Made by a program: the position numbers and the translations under genes. The notes under the pieces are model-generated. The model worked only from the letters and a program-made list of their open reading frames with translations. It had not been told where the DNA came from and searched no databases. DNA of 64,000 nt, from NCBI GenBank assembly GCA_003265685.1, contig QJOU01000048.1, forward strand, positions 1-64,000, read 5' to 3'. Of the stretch, positions 60,271 through 64,000 are shown piece by piece; within the stretch, counting starts at the first letter, position 1; every line of letters begins with the position of its first letter. This stretch comes from Piscinibacter caeni. Its GTDB lineage: Bacteria; Pseudomonadota; Gammaproteobacteria; Burkholderiales; Burkholderiaceae_C.

Positions 60271-61692
60271 ATGCCCCGCACCCTGTACGACAAGATCTGG
60301 GACGAGCACGTCGTCCACACCGAGGAGGACGGCACCGCGGTGCTCTACATCGACCGGCACCTGGTGCACGAGGTCACGAGCCCGCAGGCCTTCGAAGGCC
60401 TGCGCCTGGCGGGCCGCAAGCCCTGGCGCGTCAGCTCGATCGTCGCGACGGCTGACCACAACACGCCCACCACCGGCTGGGAGCGCGGCTACGACGGCAT
60501 TGCCGACCCGACGTCGAAGCAGCAGGTCGTCACGCTGGACGCCAACATCAAGGCCTTCGGGGCGGCCGCGTTCTTCCCCTTCCTCGACAAGCGCCAGGGC
60601 ATCGTGCACGTGATCGGCCCGGAGCAGGGCGCCACGCTGCCGGGCATGACGGTGGTCTGCGGCGACTCGCACACCTCGACGCACGGCGCGTTCGGCGCGC
60701 TGGCGCACGGCATCGGCACCAGCGAGGTCGAGCATGTGCTGGCCACGCAGACGCTGCTGGCCAAGAAGGCGAAGAACATGCTGGTGCGCGTCGAGGGCCG
60801 GCTCGCGCCGGGCTGCAGCGCCAAGGACATCGTGCTGGCCATCATCGGCCGCATCGGCACCGCCGGCGGCACCGGCTACACGATCGAGTTCGCCGGCAGC
60901 GCGATTCGCTCGCTCAGCATGGAAGGTCGCATGACCGTCTGCAACATGGCGATCGAGGCCGGTGCGCGCGCCGGCCTGGTCGCGGTGGACGAGGCCACGC
61001 TGGCCTACGTGAAGAACCGCCCGCTCGCCCCCACCGGCCTGGAGTGGGAGCAGGCCGCGGCCTACTGGCGCACGCTGCACTCCGACGCCGATGCGGTGTT
61101 CGACAAGGTGGTCGAGCTCGACGCCGCGCAGATCCGCCCGCAGGTGACCTGGGGCACCTCGCCGGAGATGGTGCTGTCGGTCGAGGACCGCGTGCCCGAC
61201 CCCGAGCGCGAGAAGGATCCGGTCAAGCGCAACGCGATCGAGCGCGCGCTGCAGTACATGGGGCTGGAGCCAAACAAGCCGATCGCCGACATCCGCATCG
61301 ACAAGGTGTTCATCGGCTCGTGCACCAACTCCCGCATCGAAGACCTGCGCGAGGCCGCCGCCGTGGTGCGCAAGCTCGGCGCGCGTGTGGCCGGCAACGT
61401 GAGGCTCGCGATGGTGGTGCCCGGTTCGGGCCTGGTGAAGGCGCAGGCCGAGCGCGAGGGCCTGCACGAGGTGTTCAAGGCCGCCGGCTTCGAGTGGCGC
61501 GAGCCCGGCTGCTCGATGTGCCTGGCGATGAACGCCGACCGGCTCGAGCCCGGCGAGCGCTGCGCCTCCACCAGCAACCGCAACTTCGAGGGCCGCCAGG
61601 GCGCCGGCGGCCGCACGCACCTGGTCAGCCCGGCGATGGCCGCGGCCGCCGCGATCGAAGGTCATTTCGTCGACGTGCGCCGCATCGCCTGA
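60271..61692 (+). CDS. leuC: 3-isopropylmalate dehydratase large subunit
   Basis: 473 residues. Fe-S cluster ligands in [16 protein letters not shown] and [14 protein letters not shown]; substrate region [10 protein letters not shown]. With LeuD it isomerises 2- to 3-isopropylmalate in leucine synthesis. ATG 60271 ([14 protein letters not shown]) is the usual start; the frame is open further up to 60187 but that part overlaps the gltA terminator. The gap to leuD is only 23 bases; the entericidin-like gene often found here in Burkholderiales is absent. Confidence 0.97.
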   Translation: MPRTLYDKIWDEHVVHTEEDGTAVLYIDRHLVHEVTSPQAFEGLRLAGRKPWRVSSIVATADHNTPTTGWERGYDGIADPTSKQQVVTLDANIKAFGAAAFFPFLDKRQGIVHVIGPEQGATLPGMTVVCGDSHTSTHGAFGALAHGIGTSEVEHVLATQTLLAKKAKNMLVRVEGRLAPGCSAKDIVLAIIGRIGTAGGTGYTIEFAGSAIRSLSMEGRMTVCNMAIEAGARAGLVAVDEATLAYVKNRPLAPTGLEWEQAAAYWRTLHSDADAVFDKVVELDAAQIRPQVTWGTSPEMVLSVEDRVPDPEREKDPVKRNAIERALQYMGLEPNKPIADIRIDKVFIGSCTNSRIEDLREAAAVVRKLGARVAGNVRLAMVVPGSGLVKAQAEREGLHEVFKAAGFEWREPGCSMCLAMNADRLEPGERCASTSNRNFEGRQGAGGRTHLVSPAMAAAAAIEGHFVDVRRIA

Positions 61693-61715
61693 CGCACCGC
61701 GAACAGGATTCCGCC

Positions 61716-62360
61716 ATGCAAGCCTTCACCGTCCACCAGGGCCTGGTCGCGCCGCTCGACCGCGAGAACGTCGACACCGACGCGATCATCCCGAAGCAGT
61801 TCCTCAAGTCGATCAAGCGTTCGGGCTTCGGGCCGAACCTGTTCGACGAGTGGCGCTACCTCGACCATGGCGAGCCGGGCCAGGATCCGGCCTCGCGCAA
61901 GCCCAATCCCGACTTCGTGCTGAACCAGCCGCGCTACCAGGGCGCCTCGATCCTGCTGGCGCGCCGCAACTTCGGCTGCGGCTCGTCGCGCGAGCACGCC
62001 CCCTGGGCGCTCGACCAGTACGGCTTCCGCGCCATCATCGCGCCGAGCTTCGCCGACATCTTCTTCAACAACTGCTTCAAGAACGGCCTGCTGCCGATCG
62101 TGCTGCCCGACAGCACCGTGAGCCGGCTGTTCGACGAGGTGGCCGCCTTCACCGGCTACCGGCTGACGGTCGACCTGGAGCGCCAGGTGGTGGTCCAGCC
62201 CGACGGCACCGAGATCGGCTTCGAGGTGCAGCCCTTCCGCAAGTACTGCCTGCTCGGCGGCTTCGACGACATCGGCCTGACGCTGCGCCACGCCGACAAG
62301 ATCCGCGCCTTCGAGGCCGAGCGGCTGCTGAAGAAGCCCTGGCTCGCCCACACCCTCTGA
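61716..62360 (+). CDS. leuD: 3-isopropylmalate dehydratase small subunit
   Basis: 214 residues. Swivel-domain motif [15 protein letters not shown] and [15 protein letters not shown]. Forms the active isomerase with LeuC. SD AGGA before ATG 61716. Followed after 15 bases by leuB. Confidence 0.97.
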   Translation: MQAFTVHQGLVAPLDRENVDTDAIIPKQFLKSIKRSGFGPNLFDEWRYLDHGEPGQDPASRKPNPDFVLNQPRYQGASILLARRNFGCGSSREHAPWALDQYGFRAIIAPSFADIFFNNCFKNGLLPIVLPDSTVSRLFDEVAAFTGYRLTVDLERQVVVQPDGTEIGFEVQPFRKYCLLGGFDDIGLTLRHADKIRAFEAERLLKKPWLAHTL

Positions 62361-62375
62361 GAACAAGGATCCCTC

Positions 62376-63476
62376 TTGAAGATCGCCATCCTGCCGGGCG
62401 ACGGCATCGGCACCGAGATCGTCGCGCAGGCCGTGCGCGTGCTGGGCTGCCTCGACCTGAAATTCGAGACCGAGACCGCCGCGGTCGGCGGGGCGGCGTA
62501 CGAGGCCCACGGCCACCCGCTGCCCGAGGCCACGCTGAAGCTTGCCAAGGAAGCCGACGCGGTGCTGTTCGGCGCCGTGGGCGACTGGAAGTACGACAAG
62601 CTCGAGCGCGCGCTGCGCCCGGAGCAGGCCATCCTCGGCCTGCGCAAGAACCTCGGCCTGTTCGCCAACTTCCGCCCGGCGATCTGCTACGAGCAGCTGA
62701 CGCACGCCTCGAGCCTGAAGCCCGAGCTGGTGGCGGGGCTGGACATCCTGATCATCCGCGAGCTGACCGGCGACATCTACTTCGGCCAGCCGCGCGGCCG
62801 CCGCGAAGCGCCCGACGGCGCGTTCAAGGGCGCCCCCGAGGCCTTCGACACCATGCGCTACTCGCGCCCGGAGATCGAGCGCATCGCGCACGTGGCCTTC
62901 CAGGCCGCACGCAAGCGCAACCGCAAGGTCACGAGCGTCGACAAGGCCAACGTGCTGGAGACCTTCCAGTTCTGGAAGGACGTGGTTACCGAGGTGCATG
63001 CGCAGTACCCGGACGTCGAGCTCGAGCACATGTACGTCGACAACGCGGCGATGCAGCTGGTCAAGGCGCCGAAGAAGTTCGACGTGCTGGTCACCGGCAA
63101 CATGTTCGGCGACATCCTGTCCGACGAGGCCGCGATGCTCACCGGCTCCATCGGCATGCTGCCCTCGGCCTCGCTGAATGAATTCGGCCGCGGCCTGTAC
63201 GAGCCGAGCCACGGCAGCGCGCCGGACATCGCCGGTAAGGATCTCGCAAACCCCTTGGCTACAATCCTGTCCGTGGCCATGATGCTCCGCTTCTCCCTGA
63301 ACCAGCCCGAGGCTGCCGACCGCATCGAGTCGGCGGTGCGCAGCGTGCTGGCGGCGGGGGTTCGCACGGCAGACATCTGGTCGGACGGCTGCACCAAGGT
63401 CGGCACGCGCGCCATGGGCGACGCCGTGGTCGCCGCGCTGTCCGGCACCACCACCAAAATCATTACCAAGAGCTAG
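62376..63476 (+). CDS. leuB: 3-isopropylmalate dehydrogenase
   Basis: 366 residues. NAD-dependent decarboxylating dehydrogenase with [13 protein letters not shown], the substrate-binding Tyr in [14 protein letters not shown] and the metal/NAD segment [14 protein letters not shown]. The start is TTG 62376, with AAGGA about 8 bases upstream; no ATG is suitably placed. It completes the leuCDB operon. Confidence 0.97.
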   Translation: MKIAILPGDGIGTEIVAQAVRVLGCLDLKFETETAAVGGAAYEAHGHPLPEATLKLAKEADAVLFGAVGDWKYDKLERALRPEQAILGLRKNLGLFANFRPAICYEQLTHASSLKPELVAGLDILIIRELTGDIYFGQPRGRREAPDGAFKGAPEAFDTMRYSRPEIERIAHVAFQAARKRNRKVTSVDKANVLETFQFWKDVVTEVHAQYPDVELEHMYVDNAAMQLVKAPKKFDVLVTGNMFGDILSDEAAMLTGSIGMLPSASLNEFGRGLYEPSHGSAPDIAGKDLANPLATILSVAMMLRFSLNQPEAADRIESAVRSVLAAGVRTADIWSDGCTKVGTRAMGDAVVAALSGTTTKIITKS

Positions 63477-63506
63477 TCCGGCTCCGGTTCGTCTCGCCCA
63501 TACCCT

Positions 63507-63525
63507 CCCGGCGAAGCGAGCCGGG
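63507..63525. other. Hairpin between leuB and asd
   Basis: CCCGGC (63507-63512) and GCCGGG (63520-63525) form a 6-bp stem with a 7-base loop in the 89-base gap. There is no T-run, so it is more likely an mRNA processing or weak pause site than a strong terminator. Confidence 0.4.
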
Positions 63526-63565
63526 CGGAACAGGTTTCCACGACTGTGACTTCGAAAGGGCGACG

Positions 63566-64000
63566 ATGAGACTGACGGGATTGGTGGGCTGGCGCGGCAT
63601 GGTCGGCTCCGTGCTGATGGACCGCATGCAGGCGGAGGGCGACTTCGCGCACATCGAGCCGGTGTTCTTCAGCACCAGCAATGCGGGCGGCAAGGCCCCC
63701 GCGATGGCGAAGAACGAGGCCACGTTGAAGGACGCCTTCGACATCGAGGCGCTCAAGCGCTGCGAGATCATCATCAGCGCCCAGGGCGGCGACTACACCA
63801 GCGAGGTGTTCCCCAAGCTGCGCGCGGCCGGCTGGAACGGCCACTGGATCGACGCCGCCTCGACGCTGCGCATGAAGGACGACGCGGTCATCGTTCTCGA
63901 CCCCGTCAACCTGCCGGTCATCAAGAACGCGCTGGCCAAGGGCGGGCGCAACTGGATCGGCGGCAACTGCACCGTCAGCTGCATGCTGATGGGCGTGGGC
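63566..64000 (+). CDS. asd: Aspartate-semialdehyde dehydrogenase, N-terminal part (3' end outside window)
   Basis: 145 residues present, truncated by the right edge. NADP-binding GLVGWRGMVGSVLMDRM and FFSTSNAGG; the catalytic Cys is in GGNCTVSCMLMG at the end. It reduces aspartyl phosphate to aspartate semialdehyde for Lys, Met, Thr and cell-wall synthesis. SD AAGGG before ATG 63566. Usual neighbour of leuB in Burkholderiales. Confidence 0.95.
   Translation, partial: MRLTGLVGWRGMVGSVLMDRMQAEGDFAHIEPVFFSTSNAGGKAPAMAKNEATLKDAFDIEALKRCEIIISAQGGDYTSEVFPKLRAAGWNGHWIDAASTLRMKDDAVIVLDPVNLPVIKNALAKGGRNWIGGNCTVSCMLMGVG

Overview
The window is a GC-rich, gene-dense chromosomal segment with no rRNA, tRNA, insertion sequence, prophage or CRISPR array that I can see. 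Gene content and order (acnB, HpcH/CitE-like gene, mdh, gntR, sdhCDAB, sdhE, gltA, leuCDB, asd) are those of a betaproteobacterium of the order Burkholderiales. The very high GC and the respiratory gene content suggest the Rubrivivax/Leptothrix/Ideonella side of that order. The species assignment is an inference and cannot be fixed from the window alone. About 57 protein genes are supported; no gene-free stretch exceeds 300 bases.

Region 1 (2-6748, + strand): the end of a DUF748/AsmA-like envelope protein, then a periplasmic oxidation cluster. It holds a Tat-exported small subunit with a GMC flavoprotein dehydrogenase, a ribbon-helix-helix protein, a glyoxalase, a PQQ-type sugar/sorbosone dehydrogenase and a small cytochrome c.

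Region 2 (6761-18334) is the most unusual part. A nine-gene minus-strand operon starts at 16371. It encodes a 51-residue membrane peptide, a CuA subunit II, a B-family heme-copper subunit I in which the active-site Tyr is replaced by Gln, CyoE, an SCO protein with an extra C-terminal helix, a cytochrome b/ferredoxin/MvhD-like fusion, an unknown membrane-anchored protein, a second very divergent heme-copper subunit I, and a cytochrome b/2Fe-2S/FNR-reductase fusion. The divergent + strand genes are a CtaA-type heme A synthase and a DNR-type (NO-sensing) CRP/FNR regulator. A perfect DNR/FNR-type box (TTGAACTGGTTCAA) lies between the divergent genes. Together these suggest an NO-responsive, probably nitric-oxide-reducing respiratory module rather than an ordinary oxidase; this is inference from residues and context.

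Region 3 (18596-36755): two TonB-dependent receptors (one ZnuD-like with a small His-containing partner), msrA, pdxH, a MocA-like nucleotidyltransferase, chaC, the Entner-Doudoroff pair edd-eda behind a palindromic operator, gloA with a thioesterase, a MarR/MFS pair, an SDR/MBL/GFA operon, a lipoprotein/ArsC-like pair, an AlkD-like protein, and amtB behind a sigma-54/NtrC-type promoter.

Region 4 (36757-48675): acnA, a three-gene operon serC-serA-hybrid histidine kinase, a phasin-like protein, sbcB, and a secreted beta-helix protein that appears to start with CTG overlapping the acnB stop codon.

Region 5 (48672-64000): the TCA-cycle and leucine region. acnB and the mdh/gntR divergent region share a TCTTATATAAGA-like operator, pointing to the GntR protein as local TCA regulator. 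sdhCDAB-sdhE-gltA form one operon, followed by a terminator, leuCDB, and asd, which runs off the right edge. Many convergent gene pairs in the window are separated by fewer than 17 bases or overlap.
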